The notes below the pieces were generated by a model, which was given only the letters and a program-made list of their open reading frames with translations, was not told the DNA's origin and did no database searches. From contig JAITLA010000027.1 in the NCBI GenBank assembly GCA_031278145.1, positions 1 through 13,060 of the forward strand: a DNA stretch of 13,060 nucleotides, given 5' to 3'. The stretch is from Eubacteriales Family XIII. Incertae Sedis bacterium (lineage in GTDB: Bacteria > Bacillota_A > Clostridia > Peptostreptococcales > Anaerovoracaceae). Below are positions 6,106-13,060 of the stretch, piece by piece (positions within the stretch are counted from its first letter, which is position 1; each line of letters starts with the position of its first letter). The translations under genes and the position numbers were made by a program.

Positions 6106-7107
6106 ATGCAAACAGCTCGGTCCAAGCATCCGTCCAAACGTATGGCGGGCATCGCCGGCAGGATGATCCTGCTGCTCTTTCTGGTGAGCGTTCTGTCCTT
6201 CGTGCTGATCGTCAAGGCGCCGATAGACCCGCTCGTGTCCTACGTCGGCACGGAATCGACGCTTTCCGAGGAAGCCAAGGAGGAAATCGCGCGGCACTGG
6301 GGCCTGAACGCGCCCCTGCCCGCGCGCTACGCGAGCTGGCTGAAGAACATTCTGCACGGCGATTTCGGCATGTCCATCGCCTACAAGCGCCCCGTGATCC
6401 AAGTGATTAGGGACCGCTTTTCCTATTCCGTCGTGCTCATGCTGCTCGCGTGGACCTTCTCCGGCCTGCTCGGTTACGCCGCGGGCATCCTCGCCGGCTT
6501 CCGAAGGGGCGGGCTCTTCGACAGGCTGACCAAGCTGTTTTGCCTCGTGCTGCAATCCGCGCCCACCTTCTGGCTGGGCTTGCTGATCCTGAGCTTTTTT
6601 TCGGTGCGGCTCGGCCTGTTCCCCTTCGGCATGGCGGTCCCGGCGGGCAAGCTCGCCGCAGAGGTCAGCCTGGGCGACAGGATATACCATCTGATTTTGC
6701 CCCTGGTCACGCTCACGATTGTGAGCATCGGCAAGATCACCCTGTTCACGCGGCAGAAGCTGATCGAGATCATGAACGGCGACTACATCCTGTTCGCGCG
6801 GGCGCGCGGCGAGAGCGGCGGGCAACTCGTTTTCAGGCATATACTGCGCAATACGGCCCTGCCCGCCGTGACCTTGCAGTTCTCGTCCTTCAGTGAGCTG
6901 TTCGGCGGCATGGCGCTCGCGGAAACGGTGTTTTCCTATCCGGGCATCGGCACGGCGACGACGACGGCCGCGCTGAGCGGCGACGCGCCGCTGCTACTCG
7001 GGATCGCCCTGATCAGCGCGCTGTTCGTGTTCTCGGGCAACCTGATCGCGAACATCCTCTACGGCGTCGTCGATCCGCGGCTGCGGGAGGGAGGCGACTA
7101 TGTCTGA
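6106..7107 (+). CDS. ABC transporter permease, DppB/OppB/NikB type
   Basis: The protein has 333 residues, typical for the first permease of this family. A first membrane helix (about 19-38) is followed by an extracytoplasmic segment with HWGLNAPLPARYASWLKNILHGDFGMS (64-90), another family signature, and then further hydrophobic helices (about 105-130, 145-168, 195-212, 290-322). The cytoplasmic EAA coupling loop is DYILFARARGES...RHILRNTALP (226-253), followed by ALAETVFSYPGIG (270-282). It forms the membrane channel with the next gene product. AAAGGAG lies five bases before the ATG at 6106; a GTG at 6100 overlaps that site and is less likely. The stop overlaps the next gene by 8 bases, pointing to coupled translation. 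Confidence 0.93.
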   Translation: MQTARSKHPSKRMAGIAGRMILLLFLVSVLSFVLIVKAPIDPLVSYVGTESTLSEEAKEEIARHWGLNAPLPARYASWLKNILHGDFGMSIAYKRPVIQVIRDRFSYSVVLMLLAWTFSGLLGYAAGILAGFRRGGLFDRLTKLFCLVLQSAPTFWLGLLILSFFSVRLGLFPFGMAVPAGKLAAEVSLGDRIYHLILPLVTLTIVSIGKITLFTRQKLIEIMNGDYILFARARGESGGQLVFRHILRNTALPAVTLQFSSFSELFGGMALAETVFSYPGIGTATTTAALSGDAPLLLGIALISALFVFSGNLIANILYGVVDPRLREGGDYV

Positions 7108-7951
7108 TCGCAAAAGGCCGCGCCTCGGCTTCGCGCCGAACACGAGAACGCGCATGCTCATCTATATCGTCGTTGCGACCGTCTATCTGCTGGGCGTGTT
7201 CGTTTGGGGTCTGTGTATGCCGGAAGACGCTTACGCCGTGCACTACGCCGACAAGTTTGCCCCGCCGGGGGCGAAATATCTGTTCGGCGCCGACTTCATG
7301 GGGCGCGATATGTTCTTCCGCTGCATCAAGGGCCTGTCCGCGAGCCTCGTCATCGGCGTGGTCGCTTCGCTGATCAGCTCCATGATCGGCCTCGTGTTCG
7401 GCGTCGCCTCCGCCGTGGCGGGCGGGCGCTTCGACAGGTTCATCCTGCTGTGCGTGGACCTGTGCATGGGGCTTCCGCATCTCGTGCTGCTCATTCTGAT
7501 CTCCTACATGCTCGGTCGCGGCGCGCGGGGCGTGCTGATCGGCGTGGCGCTCACGCATTGGCCGGAGCTTACGCGGCTCGTCCGCGCGGAGGTTTTGCAG
7601 CTTCGCGCGGCGCAATACGTGCAGGCGGCCTACCGCATGGGCAAGACGCGGCTGCGGGTGGCGTGGGAGCATATCCTGCCCCACGTCCTGCCCGTGTATA
7701 TCGTCGGCCTCGTGCTGCTGTTTCCGCACGCCGTCATGCACGAGGCCTCCGTCACCTTCCTCGGCTTCGGCCTGCCCGCCGAAACGCCGGCGATAGGGGT
7801 GATCCTCTCGGAGGCCATGCGCCATATCGCGACGGGGAAGTGGTGGCTCGCGCTCTTCCCGGGGCTGATGCTGATCGTCGCCGTCATCCTCTTTGACCTG
7901 ATCGGCGAGAATCTGAAAAGGCTGTTGAATCCGAACAGCGGGAACGAATAG
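7100..7951 (+). CDS. ABC transporter permease, DppC/OppC/NikC type
   Basis: The protein has 283 residues, the family length. After one N-terminal helix (about 20-38) comes the conserved KYLFGADFMGRDMFFR (59-74), corresponding to the GTDxLGRD motif of DppC-type permeases. More helices lie at about 82-105, 113-138, 197-215 and 252-268. The EAA loop is AQYVQAAYRMGK...HILPHVLP (171-198), and EASVTFLGFGLP (215-226) is the usual C-terminal signature. It pairs with the upstream permease. GGAGGGAGG lies five bases before the ATG, inside the end of the preceding gene. The next gene begins 11 bases after its stop. Confidence 0.94.
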   Translation: MSDRKRPRLGFAPNTRTRMLIYIVVATVYLLGVFVWGLCMPEDAYAVHYADKFAPPGAKYLFGADFMGRDMFFRCIKGLSASLVIGVVASLISSMIGLVFGVASAVAGGRFDRFILLCVDLCMGLPHLVLLILISYMLGRGARGVLIGVALTHWPELTRLVRAEVLQLRAAQYVQAAYRMGKTRLRVAWEHILPHVLPVYIVGLVLLFPHAVMHEASVTFLGFGLPAETPAIGVILSEAMRHIATGKWWLALFPGLMLIVAVILFDLIGENLKRLLNPNSGNE

Positions 7952-7962
7952 GAGGGACGCGC

Positions 7963-8901
7963 TTGACGGTGGAAAACACACAGTCGATACTGGAGGTGCG
8001 GGAGCTTCGGATATCCTTCGACATGTACGGAAGGGGATTGCGCAGGGAATCGCTGTGCGTCATCCCGTCGCTCAGTCTGGACGTGCGCAAGGGGGAGATC
8101 GTGGCGGTGGTCGGTTCGAGCGGATCGGGCAAGAGCCTGCTCGCGCATGCCATTTTGGGCATATTGCCGTCGAACGCGAGGACGGAGGGCCGCATCTTCT
8201 ACAAGGGCGAGGCGCTCACGCCGGCGCTGCAACGGCGGTATCGCGGAACGGAGATCGCGCTGATCCCGCAGTCCGTGGATTATCTCGATCCGCTCATGCG
8301 CGTGGGCAAGCAGGCCGCCGGCGCGGGCGGTGGCGCGGCGGCGCGGCGGGCGGTGCGCGCGACCTTTGCGCGATACGGTCTTGCGCCGCGTGTGGAAAGG
8401 ATGTTCCCTTTCCAACTCTCGGGCGGAATGGCGCGGCGCGTGCTGGTTTCGACGGCCGTCGTCGCCGCGCCCGCGCTGATCGTGGCGGACGAGCCGACGC
8501 CGGGCCTCGACGCGGAAACCGCGACGGAGGCCCTGCGGCACTTCAGGCAGCTTGCCGACGAGGGCGCGGCCGTTTTGCTCGTCACGCACGACATCGATCT
8601 CGCGCTGCGGGTCGCGGACAGGATCGCCGTGTTCTACGCCGGGACCGCGGTGGAGATCGCGCCGGTCCGCGACTTCCGCGCGGGAGGGGACGCGCTCCGG
8701 CATCCCTACAGCAGGGCTTTTCTCGACGCGCTGCCGCAGAACGCCTTCAGGCCAATCGCGGGCGCGCAGCCCTACGCCGGCAAGCTGCCCCGGGGCTGCC
8801 TGTTCGCGGAACGCTGCGCCACGCGAACGGAGGCTTGCGCGGACCCGGTGGACATGCGCCCGCTGCGCGGAGGGGAGGTGCGCTGCGTACATGCGACTTG
8901 A
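7963..8901 (+). CDS. ABC transporter ATP-binding protein, DppD/OppD/NikD type (TTG start)
   Basis: The protein has 312 residues and a complete nucleotide-binding domain: Walker A GSSGSGKS (51-58), Q-loop Q103, signature LSGGM (152-156), Walker B LIVADEP with D176/E177, and switch H209 in VTHD. The C-terminal extension typical of peptide/nickel ABC ATPases is present with a Cys cluster, CLFAERCATRTEAC and a final C in RCVHAT; in relatives such cysteines can hold an Fe-S cluster. The start is taken as TTG at 7963, because GGAGG ends seven bases upstream and the next ATG (codon 21) would remove the first strand; a GTG two codons later is the main alternative. It hydrolyses ATP to drive uptake, pairing with the next product. 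Confidence 0.93.
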   Translation: MTVENTQSILEVRELRISFDMYGRGLRRESLCVIPSLSLDVRKGEIVAVVGSSGSGKSLLAHAILGILPSNARTEGRIFYKGEALTPALQRRYRGTEIALIPQSVDYLDPLMRVGKQAAGAGGGAAARRAVRATFARYGLAPRVERMFPFQLSGGMARRVLVSTAVVAAPALIVADEPTPGLDAETATEALRHFRQLADEGAAVLLVTHDIDLALRVADRIAVFYAGTAVEIAPVRDFRAGGDALRHPYSRAFLDALPQNAFRPIAGAQPYAGKLPRGCLFAERCATRTEACADPVDMRPLRGGEVRCVHAT

Positions 8902-9523
8902 GGCGAGGCGGCTGTCCTTTCGCTACGCGAAGGGCGATGGAAAGATACTGGAGAAGCTGGATCTGTGCGTGGAGGCGGGGGAGCGCGTGGCGCTCGTGGG
9001 CCCGTCCGGCTGCGGGAAGAGCACGCTCGCGCGGGTACTCGCGGGCTATCTCGCGCCTTCGGAGGGCGCGGTGCTCTGGGACGGCGCGCCCTTGCCCGCG
9101 AGGGGCTTCTGCCCCGTGCAGCTGATCTGCCAGCATCCCGAGCTGTCCGTGAACCCACGGCACAGGATGTCGCGGATCCTGTGCGAGGCGTGGACGCCGG
9201 ACGCGGACACGCTCGAGGCGATGGGCATCGAGGCGGAATGGCTCGCCCGCCGGCCGAACGAGCTGTCGGGCGGGGAGTTGCAGCGCTTCTGCATCGCCCG
9301 TGCGCTCGCGCCGCGCACGAAATTCCTGATCTGCGACGAGATCAGCACCATGCTCGACGTGATCACGCAGGCGCAGATCTGGGAGTTTGTCTTGAAGGCG
9401 GCGGCGAAGAACGGCCTCGGCATGATCGTGATCACGCACAACGTCGCCTTGGCGAACAGGGTCTGCGAACGCGTAATCTCCCTGCCGGAAATCAACCGTT
9501 CCGATTCTGTGGCCCGCGCATAA
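8891..9523 (+). CDS. ABC transporter ATP-binding protein, DppF/OppF/NikE type, short form
   Basis: The protein has 210 residues, with the full set of ATPase motifs: Walker A GPSGCGKST (37-45), Q-loop Q81 in ICQHPELSVNPR, signature LSGGE (125-129), Walker B LICDE (D149, E150) and H183 in ITHN. It ends soon after the core domain and lacks the C-terminal oligopeptide extension that DppF/OppF proteins (about 320 residues) carry. The ATG at 8891 overlaps the stop of the partner ATPase by 11 bases, so the two are translationally coupled; GGAGG is 12 bases upstream, rather far. A frame-matched extension upstream has no support because it is the out-of-frame shadow of the partner gene. It completes the five-gene importer. 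Confidence 0.92.
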   Translation: MRLEARRLSFRYAKGDGKILEKLDLCVEAGERVALVGPSGCGKSTLARVLAGYLAPSEGAVLWDGAPLPARGFCPVQLICQHPELSVNPRHRMSRILCEAWTPDADTLEAMGIEAEWLARRPNELSGGELQRFCIARALAPRTKFLICDEISTMLDVITQAQIWEFVLKAAAKNGLGMIVITHNVALANRVCERVISLPEINRSDSVARA

Positions 9524-9550
9524 AAATTCCCGGAATAAAAATTCCCAGAA
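9521..9550 (+). repeat. Tandem 15-bp repeat over the operon's last stop codon
   Basis: Two adjacent copies of TAAAAATTCCCRGAA (9521-9535 and 9536-9550) differ only at R (G, then A). The first copy begins with the stop codon of the second ATPase gene. Each copy has an imperfect palindrome ATTCC-GGAAT. An AT-rich run follows (9551-9569). Confidence 0.8.
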
Positions 9551-9579
9551 TAATATATATTTAAATAATTACCGGTGCG

Positions 9580-9615
9580 AAATCGGACGATCTCATTGAC
9601 AAGAGCGTCCGATTT
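9580..9615. repeat. Long inverted repeat overlapping the glycosyltransferase promoter
   Basis: AAATCGGACG (9580-9589) and CGTCCGATTT (9606-9615) are perfect 10-bp arms around 16 bases. The loop contains the -35 box and the right arm fills the spacer. CTC/GAG can extend the stem inside the loop. It may be an operator, or a terminator for the importer operon (the T tract TTTTCG is weak), or both. Confidence 0.6.
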
Positions 9616-9624
9616 TCGTATAAT
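9596..9624 (+). promoter_or_regulatory. Consensus sigma-A promoter of the glycosyltransferase gene
   Basis: TTGACA (9596-9601), 17 bases, TATAAT (9619-9624): both boxes and the spacing are perfect. The start would be near 9631, about 88 nt before the ATG at 9719. The inverted repeat at 9580-9615 covers the -35 region. Confidence 0.85.
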
Positions 9625-9718
9625 GGCATTGAGTTTAAAGCCGAGAGCGGAAAGGCTTGTCCGCCGTCGCCGCAGCCCCGCCGCGCAAACGGTCTTTTTT
9701 GGATACATGGAGGGAAGC

Positions 9719-12142
9719 ATGAAGATCTCCGTATGCTGGATTGCAAAGAACGAAGAGTTTAACATAGCGCGTTCCATCAACAGCGTGAAGGATTTTGTGG
9801 ATGAAATGATCGTGGTGGACACGGGTTCCTCGGACCGGACGGCCGCGGTCGCGGCCGCGCTCGGCGCGCGGGTGGAGCATTTCGAATGGATCAACGACTT
9901 CGCGGCCGCGCGGAACCATGCCATTTCCTTTTCGACGGGGGATGTCGTCATATGCCCGGACGCGGACATGTGGTTCGACCCGCCCTTCGGCAAGCACCAT
10001 CGCGACCGCATCGAGCAGGAATTGAAATTTCCACGCGCGGAGGCCATCGCGCTGAAGCTGACGGATATCGACATGGCCACGGGCGTTGCGATCAATGAGC
10101 TCTTCGGCACCTACGTCTTCAAAAAAGCGCCCGACATCGCCTACTTCGACCCGATTCACGAATCGCTGCGGCACACCGACGGCAGATACCTGAACACCCG
10201 GTACGCCTTGGATCTGAACGTCAACCACTCCGGCTATTCGCCCGCGCTCCTGCCGCAAAAGGCCAAGCGGAATCTGGAGATGTTGAAAACGGCCGCTGAA
10301 CGGGAGCTTGCGGAGCGGGGCGCGTGCCGCCCCCTCACCGAATTCTACCTCATGCGCGAAAACATATTCATGAACGATTTCGACGCCGCGCTGGAATGCT
10401 TCCTGTCCCTGCACAGGCAGCCCAAGCGCATCAAGGAGATGCTGACCTATTTCGCGCTCGCGTCCACGTACTTTTTCCTCGGCATTCGCGTGGCCTTCGT
10501 CAATCGATTCGAGGTCAGCCGCAGGGACATCCGGGAAAACCTCGCGGGCCTGATGAAGAAGCTGCTGCCCGATTACGGCGGCACGGAGATCATCGATCTC
10601 ATCTATCAGGCGAATTTCGACATGAAGAACGACCGGTTCTTGGCAGACATCGACAAGCTATTGCAGGGCTTTGACGCGAAATCCCCGAAGCACAACAGCG
10701 AATCGATCCGCTACTTCTGCTTCCTCTGCTCCAGGGCCGCCAACATCGAATGGGAGCGCGGCAGGCTCGCGAAGGCCTTCGATTACTGCGTGGCGCGCAT
10801 AAAGAACACGGACGTGTTCGACGAAAAAACCTTTTCCATACTGCTTTCCTGCATAAAGGGCCAGCCGGAATCGGAAATCATCCTGTTCCTGAACAAGCTC
10901 TTCGATTACAGCATACCCGTCAAGGCGCACGCCCTCGCGGAGGGCTTGCAGCACGACGGCTTTCAGGTGATCTTCTCCTACTACGTGATGCGGCAGATCA
11001 AGCTCGGCCTCGCGGCGAAGAAGCATTTTCTGCAGCTGCTGATCCTGAACGGCAACTTCGAAGAGGCCATCGAGCGCGCGCTGTCCATCGAGGAGGACAG
11101 CGGCGATCCGAATCTGATCCCGGATATGATCTTCTTCGCCGTATTCTGCTCGGACGATATGTCGCTCTACGAGCGTTACAAGGCGGAGCTCACCGACGGC
11201 GGCCGCGCGATCCTGGATGCCTACGGCGCGGGCGAGCCGGTGGCGCAAGCCGCGCTGTACGTGCCGAACGTCCTTTACAGCTATTACAAGCACATCGCCT
11301 TTCTCGCGGGGCAGGAGAGAGCTTCCGCGTTTTTGGATCTGTTCTCGCGGGCGCCCGGGATATGCTTCATGGTGGAAGGCAAGTACTTCATCGAGAACGA
11401 ATTGTTTTCAAAGGTGCTGCATTCGGAGTATTTCTACGGAATGGAGGAAGGGGATTCCACGTCGAGGGAGATCCTGATGACCGCGCTGATGCGGACCGGC
11501 GAGTTTGAAAACGCCCTGCTTCGCGTGAAGAATATGCTGAACGCGTACAAGATAGACCAGAACCTGCTGAACCATCTGCAGTCCCTCGCGCACTGCGGCA
11601 ACGAGCGGGTGGCGGCCGAAGCGAGGGAATTGTACGACCGGCAGGTGGCAATCTACGATGAATACGTCGATCTGGACGACCTGCGCAGGACGAAGCTGGC
11701 CTTCGACGACTTCAAAAAACGCGACAAGCAGCGGTTCGCCTCGCTTACGCCGGACGCCTTCGAGGCGGAGATGGAATCCGACGACAAGATCGTCGATCAC
11801 GTCGCGCATATGATCGCCCTGGAGCAGGGGGCCAAGATATACGAGGAAAAGGGCATGGACGCCATGGCGCTGCACTGTTTCATGCGGCTTCGCGCCTGCG
11901 GCTACAAATCAAAAAAGACGACGGAAAACCTCGCGAGGCTCTTCGGAAAGCTCGGAAACAAGGCCCTCTCCCGAAGGCTTCAAGAGGTCGCCGCCGATAT
12001 GCCGGAGGCGCCGGACGACAATCCCATGGATGCGCTGCCGCTGTACGGCGTGGCGGAAGGGACGGCCGGCGCGGCCTTGAAACCGGCGGTCGTGCCGCCG
12101 CGCGCCGCGGGGACGAAGCGCGGATCGAAAAAACCGCATTGA
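9719..12142 (+). CDS. Family 2 glycosyltransferase with long helical (TPR-like) C-terminal region
   Basis: The protein has 807 residues. Residues 1-230 are a GT-A fold: MKISVCWIAKNEEFNI, IVVDTGSSDRT (31-41), FEWINDFAAARNHAI (55-69) and the metal/sugar-nucleotide motif CPDADMWF with D81 and D83. IHESL (146-150) and NHSGYSP..L..KAKRN (169-185) also recur in SunS-like and TPR-containing GT2 enzymes. Residues 230-790 are helix-rich with aromatic/Ala spacing, consistent with degenerate tetratricopeptide-type repeats, and the tail is basic (TKRGSKKPH). It likely transfers a sugar from a nucleotide donor to a protein or cell-surface acceptor; the substrate is unknown. There is no signal peptide or membrane helix, so it acts in the cytoplasm. 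GGAGG is five to six bases before the ATG at 9719; an ATG at 9707 overlaps that site. It stands alone, convergent with secG. Confidence 0.85.
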   Translation: MKISVCWIAKNEEFNIARSINSVKDFVDEMIVVDTGSSDRTAAVAAALGARVEHFEWINDFAAARNHAISFSTGDVVICPDADMWFDPPFGKHHRDRIEQELKFPRAEAIALKLTDIDMATGVAINELFGTYVFKKAPDIAYFDPIHESLRHTDGRYLNTRYALDLNVNHSGYSPALLPQKAKRNLEMLKTAAERELAERGACRPLTEFYLMRENIFMNDFDAALECFLSLHRQPKRIKEMLTYFALASTYFFLGIRVAFVNRFEVSRRDIRENLAGLMKKLLPDYGGTEIIDLIYQANFDMKNDRFLADIDKLLQGFDAKSPKHNSESIRYFCFLCSRAANIEWERGRLAKAFDYCVARIKNTDVFDEKTFSILLSCIKGQPESEIILFLNKLFDYSIPVKAHALAEGLQHDGFQVIFSYYVMRQIKLGLAAKKHFLQLLILNGNFEEAIERALSIEEDSGDPNLIPDMIFFAVFCSDDMSLYERYKAELTDGGRAILDAYGAGEPVAQAALYVPNVLYSYYKHIAFLAGQERASAFLDLFSRAPGICFMVEGKYFIENELFSKVLHSEYFYGMEEGDSTSREILMTALMRTGEFENALLRVKNMLNAYKIDQNLLNHLQSLAHCGNERVAAEARELYDRQVAIYDEYVDLDDLRRTKLAFDDFKKRDKQRFASLTPDAFEAEMESDDKIVDHVAHMIALEQGAKIYEEKGMDAMALHCFMRLRACGYKSKKTTENLARLFGKLGNKALSRRLQEVAADMPEAPDDNPMDALPLYGVAEGTAGAALKPAVVPPRAAGTKRGSKKPH

Positions 12143-12172
12143 CGCCGGCCGCTTGCCGCGCGAGGCGGGGGC

Positions 12173-12406
12173 TCAGCGGTCTATCGCCACCAGCGCCAGG
12201 GACGCCGCGATGAATACGACGGCGCCGACCGTGGTGATCCGGCTCAGGATGGCTTCGTAGCCCTTGCTCTTCTTCTTGCCGAACAGCTGCTCCGCGCCGC
12301 CTCCGATTGCGCCGGAGAGGCCCGCGCTGTTGCCCGATTGCAGCAATATGCTGCCTATCAGCACCAAGCTCGACAGGGCGAGCAGTATCATCAATGCGAT
12401 TCTCAT
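12173..12406 (-). CDS. secG: Preprotein translocase subunit SecG
   Basis: The protein has 77 residues with the SecG layout: first membrane helix (3-22), the conserved linker LLQSGNSAGLSGAIGGGAEQLFGKKKSKGYE (21-51), and a second helix (57-75) ending AIDR. SecG is the small subunit of the SecYEG channel and improves export efficiency. AGGAGG lies eight bases before the ATG at 12404-12406; a second ATG at 12411-12413 is out of frame. It has its own promoter and converges with the glycosyltransferase gene, with only 30 bases between the stops and no obvious terminator, so its transcript probably runs into the antisense of that gene's 3' end. Confidence 0.96.
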   Translation of the reverse strand: MRIALMILLALSSLVLIGSILLQSGNSAGLSGAIGGGAEQLFGKKKSKGYEAILSRITTVGAVVFIAASLALVAIDR

Positions 12407-12483
12407 AAAACATACCTCCTGTTTCCAATGCGGCTTTATTCGCGGCGAGCGCGGCAAGGCGCCCTTCCGTCGAACGCCTCTTG

Positions 12484-12512
12484 ATTCTATCACAAAATTT
12501 TCAAGCTTGCAA
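12484..12512 (-). promoter_or_regulatory. Sigma-A promoter of secG
   Basis: Minus strand TTGCAA (12507-12512), 17 bases, TAGAAT (12484-12489). The start near 12477 gives a leader of about 70 nt. An upstream terminator at 12530-12565 isolates it from the gene to the right. Confidence 0.75.
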
Positions 12513-12529
12513 GGGGACTTTGCGTGGAT

Positions 12530-12565
12530 AAAAAGAAACCGCCTTTCGTAAGATCGGCGGTTTCT
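12530..12565 (-). terminator. Rho-independent terminator upstream of secG
   Basis: Minus strand AGAAACCGCC (12565-12556) pairs with GGCGGTTTCT (12543-12534) around 12 bases, followed by TTTT. It would stop transcripts arriving from the DtxR-like gene. The rest of the gap between secG and that gene (12566-12636 and 12659-12792) shows no gene and is very GC-rich in its right part. Confidence 0.8.
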
Positions 12566-12636
12566 CCAATCGTTTGGGGACAGCCGTCTAGCGAAGCGAC
12601 CGGCCTTTTCCATTTCCCATTCTAACGCATCGCGAC

Positions 12637-12658
12637 AAAAAACGCAAGGGTTTTTGCG
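12637..12658 (-). terminator. Short terminator after the DtxR-like gene
   Basis: Minus strand CGCAA (12658-12654) and TTGCG (12647-12643) enclose six bases and are followed by six T (12642-12637). The stem is only 5 bp but the T tract is good. Together with 12530-12565 it makes a double terminator. Confidence 0.6.
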
Positions 12659-12792
12659 GCCCGGATAAGGCTGCGGCCCACGGACGAGCCGGGGCGGCCA
12701 CTCGGGCCGGCGGGGTCTTTGGCGCGCGGGCGCGGAGCCTCGCCGCGTCCGGGGCGGGGACGGGGCCTTCGGCCCGGGCGTTCGCCGGGGGG

Positions 12793-13060
12793 CTACTCGG
12801 CCGGGGCGGCCGCGGGCGCGTGCGCCCGCAGGGCCGCGGCCATGGCGGCGGCCGTTTCGGCGCCGGTGCCGTGCTCCCACAGGTGCGCTTCCGCGCGCGC
12901 GGCCGCCTTGGGGAGCCCGAGGGCTTCAAGGAGGCCGGCGGCGGCGCAGGCGCTCCGCCAGGGCGCGCCCCGTGTCCGTGAGGCGCACGTGCCGGCTGTT
13001 GCCGTCCCGTTCGATCCGCGCGAGCTCTTTTCGTTCGAGCACGTGCATGGCCCGCGTGAC
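12793..13060 (-). pseudogene. DtxR/MntR-family metal-dependent regulator, frameshifted (5' end outside window)
   Basis: Minus strand. From the window edge one frame reads VTRAMHVLERKEL...VRLTDTGRALAERLRRRR, the end of a winged-helix domain with the wing, then hits TGA at 12928-12926. The next frame continues LLEALGLPKAAARAEAHLWEHG and ends at TAG (12795-12793). The second part carries EAxxWEH (12871-12891), the metal-ligand and dimer motif of the DtxR family, where the third ligand position is His instead of the Cys or Glu of DtxR and MntR. Removing one C around 12933-12936 would join the frames; the joint also seems about five residues shorter than in DtxR, and the usual His of the RHR motif reads Arg. 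Either a real disruption or a sequencing error in a GC-rich run near the end of the sequence. In the family these proteins repress metal-uptake genes when bound to Mn, Fe or a similar ion. A short MarR-like protein ending at the first stop is the alternative. Confidence 0.65.

Noticed and set aside
4387..6840. 817-codon open frame on the minus strand opposite the binding protein and first permease
   Set aside because: It is antisense to two well-supported genes, lacks family motifs, and long antisense frames are expected at this GC content and codon use.
8552..8890. N-terminal extension of the second ATPase in the same frame
   Set aside because: The extra residues are an Arg/Ser-rich out-of-frame reading of the first ATPase; the conserved domain begins at the ATG at 8891.
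12650..12792. Very GC-rich stretch as a possible small gene
   Set aside because: Frames here have an Arg/Pro/Gly composition typical of GC-rich noise, without start signals.

Overview
The window looks like the chromosome of a high-GC member of the Bacillota (Clostridia-like, possibly uncultured). The inference rests on the rpsF-ssb-rpsR gene order, AGGAGG-type ribosome binding sites before almost every gene, consensus sigma-A promoters, a SecG of Gram-positive type, a lipoprotein-anchored substrate-binding protein and a HD-GYP response regulator. No phage, insertion sequence, CRISPR array or other clear mobile element is visible.

Layout, left to right. (1) 1-756, minus: 5' part of a response regulator with a receiver domain and a HD-GYP phosphodiesterase domain, cut by the window edge, with its own promoter and a leader of about 190 nt. 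(2) 757-1374: no credible gene. (3) 1417-1493, minus: tRNA-Arg(CCG) with a consensus promoter and a strong terminator. (4) 1690-2838, plus: M20-family amidohydrolase. (5) 2886-4198, minus: rpsF-ssb-rpsR operon with promoter, a candidate S6:S18 autoregulatory hairpin, a TTG start for rpsF and a terminator right after rpsR. (6) 4247-9523, plus: complete five-gene peptide/nickel-type ABC importer (lipoprotein, two permeases, two ATPases) behind a consensus promoter and a structured leader with two mutually exclusive pairings. (7) 9521-9624: a 15-bp tandem repeat, then a long inverted repeat overlapping a perfect consensus promoter. (8) 9719-12142, plus: 807-residue family-2 glycosyltransferase with a long helical, probably TPR-like, C-terminal region. 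(9) 12173-12406, minus: secG with its promoter. (10) 12530-13060, minus: two terminators and the 3' end of a DtxR/MntR-like metal regulator that is broken by a frameshift.

Most of the window is housekeeping or ordinary transport. The points most worth a second look are the switch-like leader of the ABC importer together with the His-rich C-terminus of its binding protein (inferred: metal or metal-chelate uptake is possible, peptide uptake remains the default), the operator-like palindrome over the glycosyltransferase promoter, and the disrupted DtxR-like gene. I did not find convincing evidence of a wholly new multi-gene system.
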